From Phreatobacter sp. (lineage in GTDB: Bacteria > Pseudomonadota > Alphaproteobacteria > Rhizobiales > Phreatobacteraceae), in NCBI RefSeq assembly GCF_027532945.1, contig NZ_JAPZTZ010000021.1, positions 40,415-104,414 of the forward strand: 64,000 nt of DNA, read 5' to 3'. Position numbers and translations under genes: made by a program. Below are positions 1 through 10,844 of this stretch, in pieces. The stretch's first letter is position 1. Every line of letters starts with the position of its first letter. The notes beneath the pieces were generated by a model. That model was not told the origin of the DNA, searched no databases, and was given only the letters and a program-made list of their open reading frames with translations.

Positions 1-2
1 TG

Positions 3-1016
3 GCGGGAGGCCTTGCCGCCTATGTCGCCGGCGTGCCCGACGAGCATTCCGTCTTCGCCGGCGCGCTCGCCCCGGACGGTTTCGCCGGCATCGCCCTGCA
101 GATCGTGCCCTGGCTCATGGCGGGCGGCACGCTGGTCGCCCATCCGCCGCTCGCCCCGCGCATCATCCGCGATCGCCTCGCCCCCGACGGCGTCACCCAT
201 GCGGTGCTGCCTGTTGCCCTCGGCGAGTATGTGGTCGCAGCGCCGCTCGCCGAGCGGCCACAGCTGCGCCACCTCGCGCTCCTGGCGCGCCGGCCCGTCT
301 CGGCTGACAGCTTTGCTGCCGCCGCGGAGGAAGGCCTGATGGTCGATGTGTTCTACGGCATCGGCGAGACCGCCGTGGCACGGGGCCTGCGCGGGACCGG
401 CGGCACCATCACCCTCGGCCCCGACACCCACACCTCCGGCAGCGGCCAGTCGCCCGTCCTCGTCGAGACACGCGTCGGGCCCGACGGCGAGCTTGCCCTG
501 CGGGGCGCCATGGTGCCGGTCCACGCCTTCCCGCCGGGTGCCGAGAACGGCCAGCCGCCCTATTGGTCCACCGATCCGTCAGGCTTCCGCGCCACCGGCA
601 TGCCTGCGGCCGCCGACAAGGCAACCCGCAGCATCGCCATCGGCTCGCGCGAGGCCGGCGTCGTCTCCATCGGCGGCCGCCGCTTCGCCGAGGCGGCCAT
701 CCGCGGTGCCTATGCCGAGGCGGGCGGCGAGATCGCCCCGGTGATCCGCCCTGATCCGCTCCTGGGTGAACGTGTCGCCGGCATTGTCGGCGATGGCCGC
801 GCCATTGTCGGCCTCGCGGCGCGGCTGGTCGAAAGCGGGCTCACGCCCCTCGCCATCCCCGGCGGCACCCGCCAGACCGGCCAGCTCCCCTTCGAGGACA
901 CCCGGCCCAAGGAGGCCAGCATCAAGGACCCCGAGGGGATCCTCGATCCGCTGGGCGACGCGCATTCTGCACTGGCGCAACTCTTGAGCGTGGCGCGGGC
1001 CGCCGCAGGGTACTAA
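3..1016 (+). CDS. ANL-superfamily (AMP-binding, acyl-CoA synthetase-like) enzyme, 5' truncated by window edge
   Basis: The frame is open to the first base, so only the C-terminal 337 or so codons are present. Recognisable adenylate-forming enzyme blocks are YGIGET (about 354-371, the A5-type motif), GELALRG (about 487-507), a GFRATG block in the position of the usual hinge-region aspartate, and GVVSIGGRRF (658-687) leading into the small C-terminal domain. A PDPLLGE block follows, as in acyl-CoA synthetases. The C-terminus lacks the usual PRTxxGK lysine motif, so the adenylation or thioesterification half-reaction may be altered or the substrate unusual. The substrate cannot be told. It is followed 29 bases later by the FrnE-like gene. 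The family call is fairly safe; the specific function is unknown. Confidence 0.65.
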   Translation, partial: AGGLAAYVAGVPDEHSVFAGALAPDGFAGIALQIVPWLMAGGTLVAHPPLAPRIIRDRLAPDGVTHAVLPVALGEYVVAAPLAERPQLRHLALLARRPVSADSFAAAAEEGLMVDVFYGIGETAVARGLRGTGGTITLGPDTHTSGSGQSPVLVETRVGPDGELALRGAMVPVHAFPPGAENGQPPYWSTDPSGFRATGMPAAADKATRSIAIGSREAGVVSIGGRRFAEAAIRGAYAEAGGEIAPVIRPDPLLGERVAGIVGDGRAIVGLAARLVESGLTPLAIPGGTRQTGQLPFEDTRPKEASIKDPEGILDPLGDAHSALAQLLSVARAAAGY

Positions 1017-1045
1017 GCTGGCGGCTTTCTTCCGGGAGCCCGCCG

Positions 1046-1720
1046 ATGGATGCCACCCCTTCCCCCGTTCTGACGATCGACGTGGTGTCGGACGTCGTCT
1101 GCCCCTGGTGCTTCGTCGGCAAGCGGCGGCTCGAAAAGGCCCTGGAGCTGGTTCCGGACGTGGCCGTCGACATCCGCTGGCGGCCCTACCAGCTCGCGCC
1201 GGACCTGCCCGCCGAGGGTGAGCCGCGCAAGTCCTACATGCTCAAGAAGTTCGGGGATCCCGACCGCATCCGGCAGATCCATGAGCGGCTCACCGGCATC
1301 GGCGCCGATGAGGGCATTGCCTTCGACTTCGACGCCATCGAGGTGGCACCCAATACGCTGAACGCCCACCGCATGATCCTCTGGGCGCGGGCCGGCGGCG
1401 CGCAGGGTGCGGTTGTCGAGGCGCTGTTCAAGGGTTTCTTCGTCGAGGGGCGCAACCTCTCCGATCCCGCCGTGCTCGCCGAGATCGGCGCCTCCGCCGG
1501 CCTCGACAGCGCCCTTCTCGCCGAACTTTTCGCCTCCGAAGCCGATGTCGAGCGCACCGAGCGCGACATCGCCTCAGCCCAGAAGATCGGCATCACCGGC
1601 GTGCCCTTCTTCATCGTCGGCGGTCGCTATGGCATTGCCGGGGCCGAGGATCCGCAAACGATCGCCGGTGCGATCCGGCAGGCTGCGGCGGAACAGGCGA
1701 CACCGGCCGCCGCGAGCTGA
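1046..1720 (+). CDS. FrnE-like DsbA-family thiol oxidoreductase
   Basis: This is a 224-residue DsbA-fold protein of the FrnE/2-hydroxychromene-2-carboxylate isomerase-like family. The redox motif Cys19-Pro-Trp-Cys22 lies directly after the first beta strand, and the cis-proline loop appears as GITGVPFF near residue 185. There is no signal peptide, so it should act in the cytoplasm, probably as a disulfide isomerase or oxidoreductase of unknown client. Length is normal for the family (about 215-240). It is codirectional with moaC, 56 bases downstream, but a functional link to molybdenum cofactor synthesis is not known. A second DsbA-fold protein is encoded at 23097-23741; that one lacks the CxxC pair. 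Confidence 0.9.
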   Translation: MDATPSPVLTIDVVSDVVCPWCFVGKRRLEKALELVPDVAVDIRWRPYQLAPDLPAEGEPRKSYMLKKFGDPDRIRQIHERLTGIGADEGIAFDFDAIEVAPNTLNAHRMILWARAGGAQGAVVEALFKGFFVEGRNLSDPAVLAEIGASAGLDSALLAELFASEADVERTERDIASAQKIGITGVPFFIVGGRYGIAGAEDPQTIAGAIRQAAAEQATPAAAS

Positions 1721-1776
1721 ACCGACCGGCCGTGCGAGCCGTTGCGGCGCGCCGCGTCAGCGGCTAAGGGCAGGTC

Positions 1777-2262
1777 ATGGCACAGGGAACGACGCTCACC
1801 CATCTCGACTCCAGCGGCCAGGCGAACATGGTCGATGTCTCGGCAAAGCCGGCGACGGACCGGACCGCCGTGGCGGTCGGCCGCGTGGTGATGAAGCCCG
1901 AGACCCTCGCCATCGTGCGGGCTGGCGATGCCAAGAAGGGCGACGTGCTCGGCACCGCCCGCCTTGCCGGCATCATGGCCGCCAAGCGCACCCATGAACT
2001 CATCCCACTCTGCCACCCGCTCCTCCTCACCAAGGTCGCGGTCGACGTGGTGCCGGACGACACCCTGCCCGGCGTCCGCGTCACGGCGACGGTGAAGGTC
2101 TCCGGCCAGACTGGCGTCGAGATGGAGGCGCTCACCGCCGTGTCCGTCGCCTGCCTCACCGTCTACGACATGGTGAAGGCGGTCGACCGCGGCATGCGGA
2201 TCGAGGCCGTGCAGCTGCAGGAAAAGACAGGCGGCTCCTCCGGCACGTTCCGGGCGGAGTGA
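1777..2262 (+). CDS. moaC: Cyclic pyranopterin monophosphate synthase MoaC
   Basis: MoaC converts the MoaA product 3',8-cyclo-7,8-dihydro-GTP to cyclic pyranopterin monophosphate, the first pterin intermediate of molybdenum cofactor. The 161-residue protein has the family's usual length. It carries the signature around Lys70-Arg-Thr-His73-Glu-Leu with Cys79-His80-Pro-Leu, and the [17 protein letters not shown] segment with the catalytic aspartate and lysine (YDMVKAVDR). It overlaps the start region of moeA, so the two are almost certainly cotranscribed. In many Rhizobiales trpC precedes moaC; here a frnE-like gene does. Confidence 0.97.
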   Translation: MAQGTTLTHLDSSGQANMVDVSAKPATDRTAVAVGRVVMKPETLAIVRAGDAKKGDVLGTARLAGIMAAKRTHELIPLCHPLLLTKVAVDVVPDDTLPGVRVTATVKVSGQTGVEMEALTAVSVACLTVYDMVKAVDRGMRIEAVQLQEKTGGSSGTFRAE

Positions 2263-2264
2263 CC

Positions 2265-3467
2265 ATGGCCGGCCTCCTCCCCGTCGAAGAGGCCCTGGCG
2301 CGTGTGCTCGACGGCGCATCGCCCCTTCCCGAGGAATGGATCCCCGTCGCCGATTGCGACGGCCGTGTGCTGACCCGCGATCTCGTCGCGTCACGTAGCC
2401 AGCCACCGGAGGACATGTCCTCCATGGATGGCTATGCCCTTCGCGCGGCCGACCTGCCGGGCCGCCTGACGGTGGTCGGTGAGGCTGCCGCTGGCCGTGG
2501 GTTCCCCGGTGAGGTCGGCGACGGTCAGGCCGCGCGCATCTTCACCGGCGCGCCGATTCCCGACGGCGCCGATGCGGTCGTCATGCAGGAGGACACGTCC
2601 CGCGATGGCGACACGGTCATCATCGACCGGACCGCACGGGCCGGCCAGTTCATCCGCCGCCGCGGCCTCGATTTCACCGCGGGCGTCACGGGCCTTCCCG
2701 CCGGGACAGTGATGAACCCGCGCAGCCTCGCCCTCGCGGCGGCGATGAACCACGCATCCGTACCCGTCCATCGCCGGCCGCGCGTCGCCATCCTCTCCAC
2801 CGGCGACGAGCTGGTCGAGCCCGGCACCGCTCCGGGGCCAAACCAGATCGTCTCGTCGAATGCCCTCGCGATCGCCGCCATCGCCCGCCGCGCCGGCGCG
2901 GATGTCACCCATCTCGGCATTGCGCCGGACCGGCTCGAGGCGACACTGTCCCGGGTCCGGGATGCCCGCGACGGCGGCCACGACATCCTCGTCACCTCCG
3001 GCGGCGCCTCGGTCGGCGAATATGACCTCATGCGCGAGGTCATCCGCCACGAAGGCGGAGAACTCGGCTTCTGGAAGATCGCCATGCGTCCCGGCAAGCC
3101 GCTGATGATGGCGGATCTCGGCGCCACGCGGCTCCTCGGCCTGCCGGGCAATCCCGTCGCCTCCTTCGTCTGCGCGATGCTGTTCCTCGAGCCGCTCATC
3201 GCCCGGCTCGCAGGGCGTCTTGTCAACGGCCCCACCACCGCAGCCGCTGTGCTTGGTGCCGATGTGCCGGCTAATGATCTTCGCGCCGATCATTTGCGCG
3301 CCCGTGTGATCGAGACGGATGGCCGCCTCGTCGCGACGCCCTTCCCGGTTCAGGATTCCTCGATGATCCGCGTCCTCGCCGAGGCAGACGCCCTCATCCT
3401 GCGCCCGGCCCATGCCCCGGCCGCCCGCCAGGGTGATCCCTGCCGCATCGTCCGGCTGCCGCGCTGA
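2265..3467 (+). CDS. moeA: Molybdopterin molybdenumtransferase MoeA
   Basis: MoeA inserts molybdate into adenylated molybdopterin to give active molybdenum cofactor. The 400-residue protein shows the N-terminal SSMDGYALRA block, the MPT-binding domain motifs STGDEL and TSGGASVGEYD, and MRPGKPL with the GLPGNPVAS loop, all standard for MoeA. A GTG at 2259 overlaps the moaC stop codon, but the ATG at 2265 directly after it lies at a good distance from the purine-rich CGGGCGGAG and is preferred. It forms a unit with moaC. The downstream gap of 105 bases holds the lexA promoter and operators. Confidence 0.97.
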   Translation: MAGLLPVEEALARVLDGASPLPEEWIPVADCDGRVLTRDLVASRSQPPEDMSSMDGYALRAADLPGRLTVVGEAAAGRGFPGEVGDGQAARIFTGAPIPDGADAVVMQEDTSRDGDTVIIDRTARAGQFIRRRGLDFTAGVTGLPAGTVMNPRSLALAAAMNHASVPVHRRPRVAILSTGDELVEPGTAPGPNQIVSSNALAIAAIARRAGADVTHLGIAPDRLEATLSRVRDARDGGHDILVTSGGASVGEYDLMREVIRHEGGELGFWKIAMRPGKPLMMADLGATRLLGLPGNPVASFVCAMLFLEPLIARLAGRLVNGPTTAAAVLGADVPANDLRADHLRARVIETDGRLVATPFPVQDSSMIRVLAEADALILRPAHAPAARQGDPCRIVRLPR

Positions 3468-3493
3468 GCCTTCACGAAATCTCAACGGTTGCA

Positions 3494-3508
3494 GAACACA
3501 CATAGAAC
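3494..3508. promoter_or_regulatory. LexA/SOS operator 1 (GAAC-N7-GAAC)
   Basis: The exact alphaproteobacterial LexA recognition pattern GAAC-N7-GAAC lies 65-79 bases before the lexA ATG. It is the mirror-strand form of the second box 12 bases further on. Confidence 0.8.
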
Positions 3509-3519
3509 AGATAGTGATT

Positions 3520-3534
3520 GTTCATGGTCTGTTC
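3520..3534. promoter_or_regulatory. LexA/SOS operator 2 (GTTC-N7-GTTC)
   Basis: A perfect GTTC-N7-GTTC direct repeat ends 38 bases before the lexA start, the known SOS box of alphaproteobacteria. With the first box it makes a pair 26 bp apart centre to centre in opposite orientations, expected to give tight autoregulation of lexA. Confidence 0.88.
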
Positions 3535-3572
3535 GTTCGATTCGGGCCAGTGACATTCAGGGGCGGTTTCCG

Positions 3573-4271
3573 ATGCTGACGCGCAAGCAACACGAGCTTC
3601 TTCGCTTCATCCAGGAGCGGCTGAAGGAGACCGGGGTGCCCCCCTCCTTCGACGAGATGAAGGAGGCGCTGGACCTGAAGTCCAAGTCCGGCATCCACCG
3701 GCTGATCACCGCGCTGGAGGAGCGCGGCTTCATCCGCCGCCTGCCGAACCGCGCCCGCGCCCTCGAGATCATCCGCCAGCCCGAGCAGTCGGCCGGCCCC
3801 TCCACCGCCCGCGGCAAGTTCTCGCCGAGCGTCATCGAGGGCTCTCTCGGCCGCGCCCGTCCGCAGCCCGTGGATGACGACACCGTCATGCCGGTCGCCG
3901 TGCCGCTCATGGGCCGTATCGCCGCCGGCGTGCCGCGCGAGGCCATCGAGCAGCGCATGTCGACCGTGTCAGTGCCGCCCGAGATGATCTCCCGGGGCGA
4001 GCACTATGCGCTCGAAGTGCGCGGCGATTCGATGATCGAGGCCGGCATTCTCGAAGGTGACCTCGCCCTTATCCGCAAGGGCGACACGGCCGAGACCGGC
4101 GACATCGTCGTGGCGCTCATTGACGACGAGGAAGCGACGCTGAAGCGCCTGCGCAAGCGCGGCACCTCCATCGCGCTCGAGGCGGCGAACCCGGCCTACG
4201 AGACGCGGGTCCTCGGCCCCGACCGCGTCCGCATCCAGGGCAAGCTGGTCGGACTGATCCGCCGCTATTGA
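3573..4271 (+). CDS. lexA: SOS repressor LexA
   Basis: LexA represses DNA-damage genes and cleaves itself when RecA filaments form. The ATG at 3573 gives 232 residues beginning [10 protein letters not shown], the canonical N-terminus. An in-frame ATG at 3489 would place the operators inside the gene and is rejected. Residues 1-65 are the winged helix-turn-helix DNA-binding domain. The linker is long (about 70-108), as in other Rhizobiales. The S24 peptidase domain has the cleavage bond Ala118-Gly119 and the dyad Ser153 (GDSM) and Lys191 (ATLKRL). Two SOS boxes precede it, so it is autoregulated. Its stop codon interlocks with that of comEC on the opposite strand (7-base overlap). Confidence 0.97.
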   Translation: MLTRKQHELLRFIQERLKETGVPPSFDEMKEALDLKSKSGIHRLITALEERGFIRRLPNRARALEIIRQPEQSAGPSTARGKFSPSVIEGSLGRARPQPVDDDTVMPVAVPLMGRIAAGVPREAIEQRMSTVSVPPEMISRGEHYALEVRGDSMIEAGILEGDLALIRKGDTAETGDIVVALIDDEEATLKRLRKRGTSIALEAANPAYETRVLGPDRVRIQGKLVGLIRRY

Positions 4272-6625
4272 GCGAGCGGAGCCTCGGCATCGCTCTCCTC
4301 GGTCATCTCGCCGGTTGCGGGGGCAGGTGACGGAGGCGGCCGTGATCCGGTTTCGGGCAGCCGCAGCACCTGCGGTGCCGGCCCAGCCGGCCGCGCCCGA
4401 TGCCAGGGCCGTGTTCCCGAAGCAGGCCGTGCCACCTCGACCTCCCAATTCCCTCCGGTCTGCCGGAGCCTGATCGCCCCGGTCCAGCGAATGGCGGCGA
4501 GATCGAGGATCACCGCGCCGCAGCCCTCCGGCGGCGCGAAACGGGTCACCACCAGCCGCGCCTCCCGGCAATCATCGGCGAGCGCGTCGGGATGGAGAGG
4601 AACCGCGATGCGCCCACCTCCCGCAAGTGGCATGGCGCAGCCGAGCGCATCGCATCGCACGCCCTGCTGCAGGCTCTCCTCAGCCGCGTTGCGGCGGTCG
4701 CCTTCGGCGAGCAGCCAGCGCTGGACCGCGAACCGGCTGCCGCGCCGCGACACCAGCCTGAGCGTCCCGTCCGGGGCGCGGGCCGCAACCGTGGCGCCGT
4801 CGCCATCGACGAGCGCCAGCGGCGGCCGGCCGTGGGGAGCGGCCAGCAGGCCGAGGAGCACGAGCGGCGCACCGACCCAGCGCAGCGGGGTCGACAGCGC
4901 AGCGACCAGCACAAGCCCCAGCGACAGGACAAGCAATGCGGCCGGCCGCGTCTCCGGCACGATGACTTTGCCGCCGGGCCAGGACGCGACCCATTCCACC
5001 ACCCGGACGAAGAGATCGATACCCAATCCGGCGAGCGCCCAGACCGGCTTGTCCCAGCCGAAGGGCCAGAGCATCAGCGCCAGGATCTCCAGCGGCATGA
5101 CGAAAAACTCGATGACCGGCGCACCGAGCAGGTTCCCCGCCACGCCATAGAGGTGAACGGTGTTGAAGTGATGTGCCGCATAGGGCGTCGTGGCGAGCGA
5201 GGCGACGAAGGAACTGGTCGCGAGGCCGGCGACGCCGTTCGTGGCCATGAGCAGCACGCGGCCGAGGCCTGCCGGCGCATCGGCGTGAGCTTCGGCGAAG
5301 GGCCGCAGCGACACATAGCCGGCGATCAGCGCCAGTGTGGCGGCGAAGGACATCTGGAAGCTCGGGCCGAGCAGGCTCTCTGGCGCCACCAGCAGGACCA
5401 CCAGCGCCGCGATGGCGAGCGTCCGGAGCGTCAGCGCTCCCCGGTCGAGCATGACGCCGACGAGGACCACGGCGATCATGATCCAGGAGCGCTGTGTCGC
5501 GACCTCCGCGCCTGAAATGACCAGATAGATGGTCGCCACCACCAGGGCGACGAAGGCCGCCCAGGCCTTGGCGCGGTGGCGCAGCGCAATGGCCGGGACA
5601 AGGGCGAGGCCACCTCGGACAATGCCGAAGATGAGGGCCGCCACCAGCGCCATGTGGAAGCCGGAAATCGACAGGATGTGATAGGTGCCGGCGGCCCGCA
5701 TAGCCTCGTTGAGCCCTTCAGGGATGCCGTCGCGCTTGCCGGTGACGAGCGCGTCGGCGATCGCACCGGACGCGCCAGGGATCGCCGAGCGGATGCGGTC
5801 ACTGATGGCCTGGCGGACGGCGTCGAGCCGCGCCCTCAAGGTCACGCCGAAGGGGGCCTCGCCCGCCTCGCCTGCCCTGACCTGGCCGATGATGAACCCG
5901 GTGGCGCCATAGCCGGCGAACCATGCATCGCGGCCGAAATCATACTGGCCGGGCGCGGCCGGGTCGGCCGGCGGGCGCAACCGAACCGTCAGCAGCACCG
6001 CCTGCCCGGTGGTCACGCCCGTCGCACTACGGCTGGTGACGCGGATGCGGTCCGGTGCGGGATCGGGAGCAGGCGTGAGGCTGCGGACCCGCAGCGTCAG
6101 CCGGTCACCGGTCTCGCGCCGCTCGACCGCCTCGACCCAGGCCGAGACAGACACGGATTGGGTCTCAGCGCGAAGCACGGGATGGGCGACGAGCGCCGTG
6201 CGCGTCGCGGCCGCCGCAAACCCGATGGCCATGGCCGCGATCGCGGTCATGACCAGCGCAGCACCGTGGCGCTGCCGCAGGACGAAGGCTGCCAGCGCGC
6301 TTGCCGCGGCGAGCAGGAGTGACGCGACGAGCGACGGTTCGTCCGGAGCCGCGAAGTAGAGGAGGATACCGGCGCCCATCGCCACCGGCAGGAACAGGAA
6401 GCCGCGGCCACGCTCCAGCTCCAGCGCCCACCATCCCGACAGTCGCGCGCCGATTGCGGCGAGGCCGAGCCCGTGACGGGTCCCGGCCGCGGCGCGCAAG
6501 CCAGCGGCGACCGCCACGGCCCGGGCCCGCGGCCTCACCGCCCGCCTCCCGGCGCGGCGCATACCGACGAGACGGTCGACACATGGTCGCTCGCCACAGG
6601 GCGCTCCCCATTCCCGTGCCGGCAT
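4265..6625 (-). CDS. comEC: ComEC/Rec2-family competence membrane protein (no metallo-beta-lactamase motif)
   Basis: The family forms the inner-membrane DNA channel of natural transformation. The 786-residue protein has an N-terminal DUF4131-like region with membrane segments, then the competence domain with ISGFHMAL (SGxH) and several helices, including the segment [19 protein letters not shown], a strong family signature. The last 200 residues carry no HxHxDH nuclease motif, so the metallo-beta-lactamase domain of Bacillus-type ComEC is absent or decayed. The start at 6625 is the longest option; an internal Met about 20 or 100 residues in is possible. It diverges from gltX across 70 bases and converges on lexA. 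Confidence 0.88.
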   Translation of the reverse strand: MPAREWGAPCGERPCVDRLVGMRRAGRRAVRPRARAVAVAAGLRAAAGTRHGLGLAAIGARLSGWWALELERGRGFLFLPVAMGAGILLYFAAPDEPSLVASLLLAAASALAAFVLRQRHGAALVMTAIAAMAIGFAAAATRTALVAHPVLRAETQSVSVSAWVEAVERRETGDRLTLRVRSLTPAPDPAPDRIRVTSRSATGVTTGQAVLLTVRLRPPADPAAPGQYDFGRDAWFAGYGATGFIIGQVRAGEAGEAPFGVTLRARLDAVRQAISDRIRSAIPGASGAIADALVTGKRDGIPEGLNEAMRAAGTYHILSISGFHMALVAALIFGIVRGGLALVPAIALRHRAKAWAAFVALVVATIYLVISGAEVATQRSWIMIAVVLVGVMLDRGALTLRTLAIAALVVLLVAPESLLGPSFQMSFAATLALIAGYVSLRPFAEAHADAPAGLGRVLLMATNGVAGLATSSFVASLATTPYAAHHFNTVHLYGVAGNLLGAPVIEFFVMPLEILALMLWPFGWDKPVWALAGLGIDLFVRVVEWVASWPGGKVIVPETRPAALLVLSLGLVLVAALSTPLRWVGAPLVLLGLLAAPHGRPPLALVDGDGATVAARAPDGTLRLVSRRGSRFAVQRWLLAEGDRRNAAEESLQQGVRCDALGCAMPLAGGGRIAVPLHPDALADDCREARLVVTRFAPPEGCGAVILDLAAIRWTGAIRLRQTGGNWEVEVARPASGTRPWHRARPAGPAPQVLRLPETGSRPPPSPAPATGEMTEESDAEAPLAQ

Positions 6626-6695
6626 GCTAAGCCGACGCGCTTTCGGGCCTGAAGCCTAGTCTCGCCCGGCCCGTCCTGTCGTCTTCGGAAGAATC

Positions 6696-8114
6696 ATGAC
6701 CGTCGTCTCCCGTTTCGCCCCCTCCCCGACGGGCTTCCTGCACATCGGCGGTGCGCGCACCGCGCTGTTCAACTGGCTCTATGCCCGCAAGACCGGCGGC
6801 AAGATGCTGCTGCGCATTGAGGACACCGACCGCCAGCGCTCCACCACCGAGGCCATCGACGCCATCCTCGACGGCCTGGCCTGGCTGGGCCTCGCCTGGG
6901 ACGAGGAGACGATCTTCCAGTTCGCCCGCGCCGAGCGTCATGCCGAGGTCGCCCGCCAGCTCCTCGCCACGGGCAAGGCCTACCATTGCTACGCGACGCC
7001 GGAGGAGCTCGAGGAGATGCGGGCCACCGCCATGAAGGAGGGCCGCCCGCCCCGCTATGACGGCCGCTGGCGCGACCGCGATCCCTCCGAGGCCCCGGCC
7101 GGCGTCAAGCCTGTGATCCGTCTGAAAGCCCGCCAGGATGGCGAGACGGTGGTCGAGGATCTCGTCCAGGGCCGCGTCGTCATTCCCAACAAGGACCTCG
7201 ACGACCTCGTCCTGCTGCGTTCGGACGGCACGCCCACCTACATGCACGCCGTCGTCGTCGACGACCACGACATGGGCATCACCCACATCATCCGCGGCGT
7301 CGACCACCTCACCAATGCCGCCCGCCAGACGCAGATCTACGAGGCGCTGGGCTGGCCGGTGCCGGCCATGGCGCACATCCCGCTCATTCATGGGCCGGAC
7401 GGCGCCAAGCTGTCGAAACGCCACGGCGCCCTGGGCGTTGAGCAGTATCGCGCCCTCGGCTACCTCCCCGAGGCGCTGCGCAACTATCTCGTCCGCCTCG
7501 GCTGGAGCCATGGCGACCAGGAGATCTTCTCGACCGAGGAGATGATCGAGGCCTTCGACCTCTCCTCCATCGGCCGCTCACCCGCACGGTTCGATTTCGC
7601 CAAGCTCGAAGCGATCAACGGCCATTACATCCGTCACGCCACGGACGAGCGGCTGCTCGCCGCCATCGACGAGATCCTGCCGCATATCGAGGGCGGCACG
7701 GCGCTGAAGGACGCCCTGACGCCGGCGCGCCGCGCCCAGCTTCTCAAGGCCATGCCCGGGATCAAGGAGCGGGCGAAGACCGTGCTTGACCTCATCGACG
7801 GCGCCGGTTTCATCCTCGCCATGCGACCGCTCGCCGTGGACGACAAGGCGCGCGCCCTGCTCACCGACGAGGCCCGCGGCCATCTCGCCGCGCTGCACGC
7901 CCGCCTCTCCGCCCTCGCCGACTGGACGGCGGCCGCCGCGGATGCCGCCGTACGGACCGAGGCCGAGGCGCGGGGCGTCAAGCTCGGCGCCCTCGCCCAG
8001 CCACTGCGCGCCGCACTGACCGGTCGCACCACCTCGCCCGGCATTTTCGACGTGCTGGAGGTGCTCGGCCGCGAGGAGAGCCTTGCGCGCATTGCCGACC
8101 AGATGCGCGCCTGA
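6696..8114 (+). CDS. gltX: Glutamyl-tRNA synthetase
   Basis: It charges tRNA-Glu with glutamate (possibly also tRNA-Gln for later amidation). The 472-residue class I synthetase has the HIGH-type motif HIGG at residues 16-19 and the KMSKS-type motif KLSKR at 238-242 (followed by HGA). The anticodon-binding domain occupies the last 150 residues. Length is standard. It lies between divergent comEC and codirectional gltA, an order common in Rhizobiales. Alphaproteobacteria often have two gltX paralogues; which specificity this copy has cannot be decided from the sequence alone. Confidence 0.97.
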   Translation: MTVVSRFAPSPTGFLHIGGARTALFNWLYARKTGGKMLLRIEDTDRQRSTTEAIDAILDGLAWLGLAWDEETIFQFARAERHAEVARQLLATGKAYHCYATPEELEEMRATAMKEGRPPRYDGRWRDRDPSEAPAGVKPVIRLKARQDGETVVEDLVQGRVVIPNKDLDDLVLLRSDGTPTYMHAVVVDDHDMGITHIIRGVDHLTNAARQTQIYEALGWPVPAMAHIPLIHGPDGAKLSKRHGALGVEQYRALGYLPEALRNYLVRLGWSHGDQEIFSTEEMIEAFDLSSIGRSPARFDFAKLEAINGHYIRHATDERLLAAIDEILPHIEGGTALKDALTPARRAQLLKAMPGIKERAKTVLDLIDGAGFILAMRPLAVDDKARALLTDEARGHLAALHARLSALADWTAAAADAAVRTEAEARGVKLGALAQPLRAALTGRTTSPGIFDVLEVLGREESLARIADQMRA

Positions 8115-8286
8115 CCCCCGTCAGCCTGTCATCGCCTTATCCTACATAGGTCGGAGGGCCCGCCCTAAGGGTCCGCACGCGCTTGCCGCGTTGCGGAAAA
8201 ACGTCTATCCGGAACAAGGGGCGCGACGGGTGTTCCACACCTCGGGCGGGCACATATAAAGAGTCTGGAAATTCAAGGGGTTGCCG

Positions 8287-9585
<1,299 letters not shown>

Positions 9586-9607
9586 GATCGCCGCACGGCA
9601 AGGGTTC

Positions 9608-9633
9608 AAAGGGGCGCTTCGGCGCCCCTTTTT
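9608..9633 (+). terminator. Rho-independent terminator of gltA with UUCG tetraloop
   Basis: A perfect 10-bp stem (AAAGGGGCGC and its complement) closes a TTCG tetraloop and runs into a T stretch, 23 bases after the gltA stop. The A/T symmetry means it may also end lpxB transcription arriving from the other side. Confidence 0.92.
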
Positions 9634-9668
9634 CGTGGCTGACGGTCTGAAGAAACCTCTGGCGCGCC

Positions 9669-10844
9669 TCAGCGACGGCGGGCGCGCCAGGTGTCGAGGA
9701 CAATCCGGGCTGCCTTCGTGCTCGGCTCCTCGCCGGCAAAGTCCATGACCGCGTCGAGCCGGGCGAAGGCCGAAAGCTGGGCGTGCCGGTCCGGCCCCTC
9801 CGTGATGATCCCGGCGAGAGCCGCCGCCACGGCTTCAGGCGTGCCAAATTCCTGGATGAACTCCGGCACCACCTTCTCGCCGATGACGTGGTTCGCCAGC
9901 ACCGCCGTATCCGTGGTGATGAGGCGGCGCGCGATCTGCGCCTCCAGCCAACCCGTACGATAGCTCACGACCTCGGGCACGCCGGCCACCGCAAGCTCCA
10001 GCGTCACCGTGCCTGAACAGGCCAGCGCTGCGCGCGCCTGGCGGAAGGCGGCAAACTTCGCCTCCTCGCCATCGACGATGCGTGGCTTCACTGGCCAGCG
10101 CGCGACCTCCGCAGCGATCAGGCCGCGATGATGCGGCACGGCCGGCAACACCCAGTCGATTGGACCCAGCGCCGCCTCCACCCGCTCCAGCACATCGGCA
10201 AAGAGCGGTGACAGCCGGGTGATCTCCTGCCGCCGGCTGCCAGGCAGCACCAGCACCAGCGGCGGCGAGGCCTGCCGGCGCACCTGGTCCTCAGGGCCCG
10301 GCCGCAGATCCGCGAGGCGCTCTGAGATCGGATGGCCGACAAAGGTCGTCGGCGGCCCACCGAGGCGACGATGCACCTCCGGCTCGAAGGGCAGCAGCGC
10401 CAGGAGATGATCGACGAAAGGCCGCATCTCCGCCGCCCGCCGCGGCCGCCAGGCCCAGACGGTCGGAGAGACATAGAAGACGATCGGAATATCGGGACGC
10501 ACCTTGCGCACCGCGCGCGCGACACGGCGGTTGAACCCCGGGCAGTCCACGAGGACCAGCACGTCGGGCGGTCGGGCGACGATCTCCGCCACCGTCTCGC
10601 GCACGCGGCGGAGGATGTTGGGAATATGGACGATGATCGAGGTAATGCCGAACAGCGCGATCTCGTTCATGGGGAAGCGCGAAACGAAGTCGCGTCGCTC
10701 CATGCGCGGGCCACCGACACCGCGGAAGGCGACCGGGGCGTTGTGCTGGGCCTTCAGCGCATCCATAAGATGGGCACCGAGCTGATCGCCGGATTCCTCG
10801 CCCGCGACGATGAAGACGTCGAGGGGCCCCGCGGCCTCGCTCAT
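9669..10844 (-). CDS. lpxB: Lipid-A-disaccharide synthase LpxB
   Basis: LpxB is the GT19 glycosyltransferase that joins UDP-2,3-diacylglucosamine to lipid X, forming the lipid A disaccharide at the inner membrane. The 391-residue protein has the N-terminal GEESGDQLG motif (residues 15-22), the RGVGGPRM block, VLPGSRRQEI and the donor-site SGTVTLELA. It is the last gene of the long envelope cluster. Its ATG overlaps the lpxI stop by four bases (ATGA), indicating translational coupling. Confidence 0.97.
   Translation of the reverse strand: MSEAAGPLDVFIVAGEESGDQLGAHLMDALKAQHNAPVAFRGVGGPRMERRDFVSRFPMNEIALFGITSIIVHIPNILRRVRETVAEIVARPPDVLVLVDCPGFNRRVARAVRKVRPDIPIVFYVSPTVWAWRPRRAAEMRPFVDHLLALLPFEPEVHRRLGGPPTTFVGHPISERLADLRPGPEDQVRRQASPPLVLVLPGSRRQEITRLSPLFADVLERVEAALGPIDWVLPAVPHHRGLIAAEVARWPVKPRIVDGEEAKFAAFRQARAALACSGTVTLELAVAGVPEVVSYRTGWLEAQIARRLITTDTAVLANHVIGEKVVPEFIQEFGTPEAVAAALAGIITEGPDRHAQLSAFARLDAVMDFAGEEPSTKAARIVLDTWRARRR

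Noticed and set aside
3489..3572. An N-terminal extension of LexA from the ATG at 3489
   Set aside because: It would cover the SOS boxes and precede the canonical MLTRKQ start; homologues begin at 3573.
8115..8286. tRNA or small RNA gene between gltX and gltA
   Set aside because: No cloverleaf or TPsiC-like sequence; the gap looks like a promoter region with an A/T-rich TATAAA (8255-8260), but no good -35 could be paired with it.
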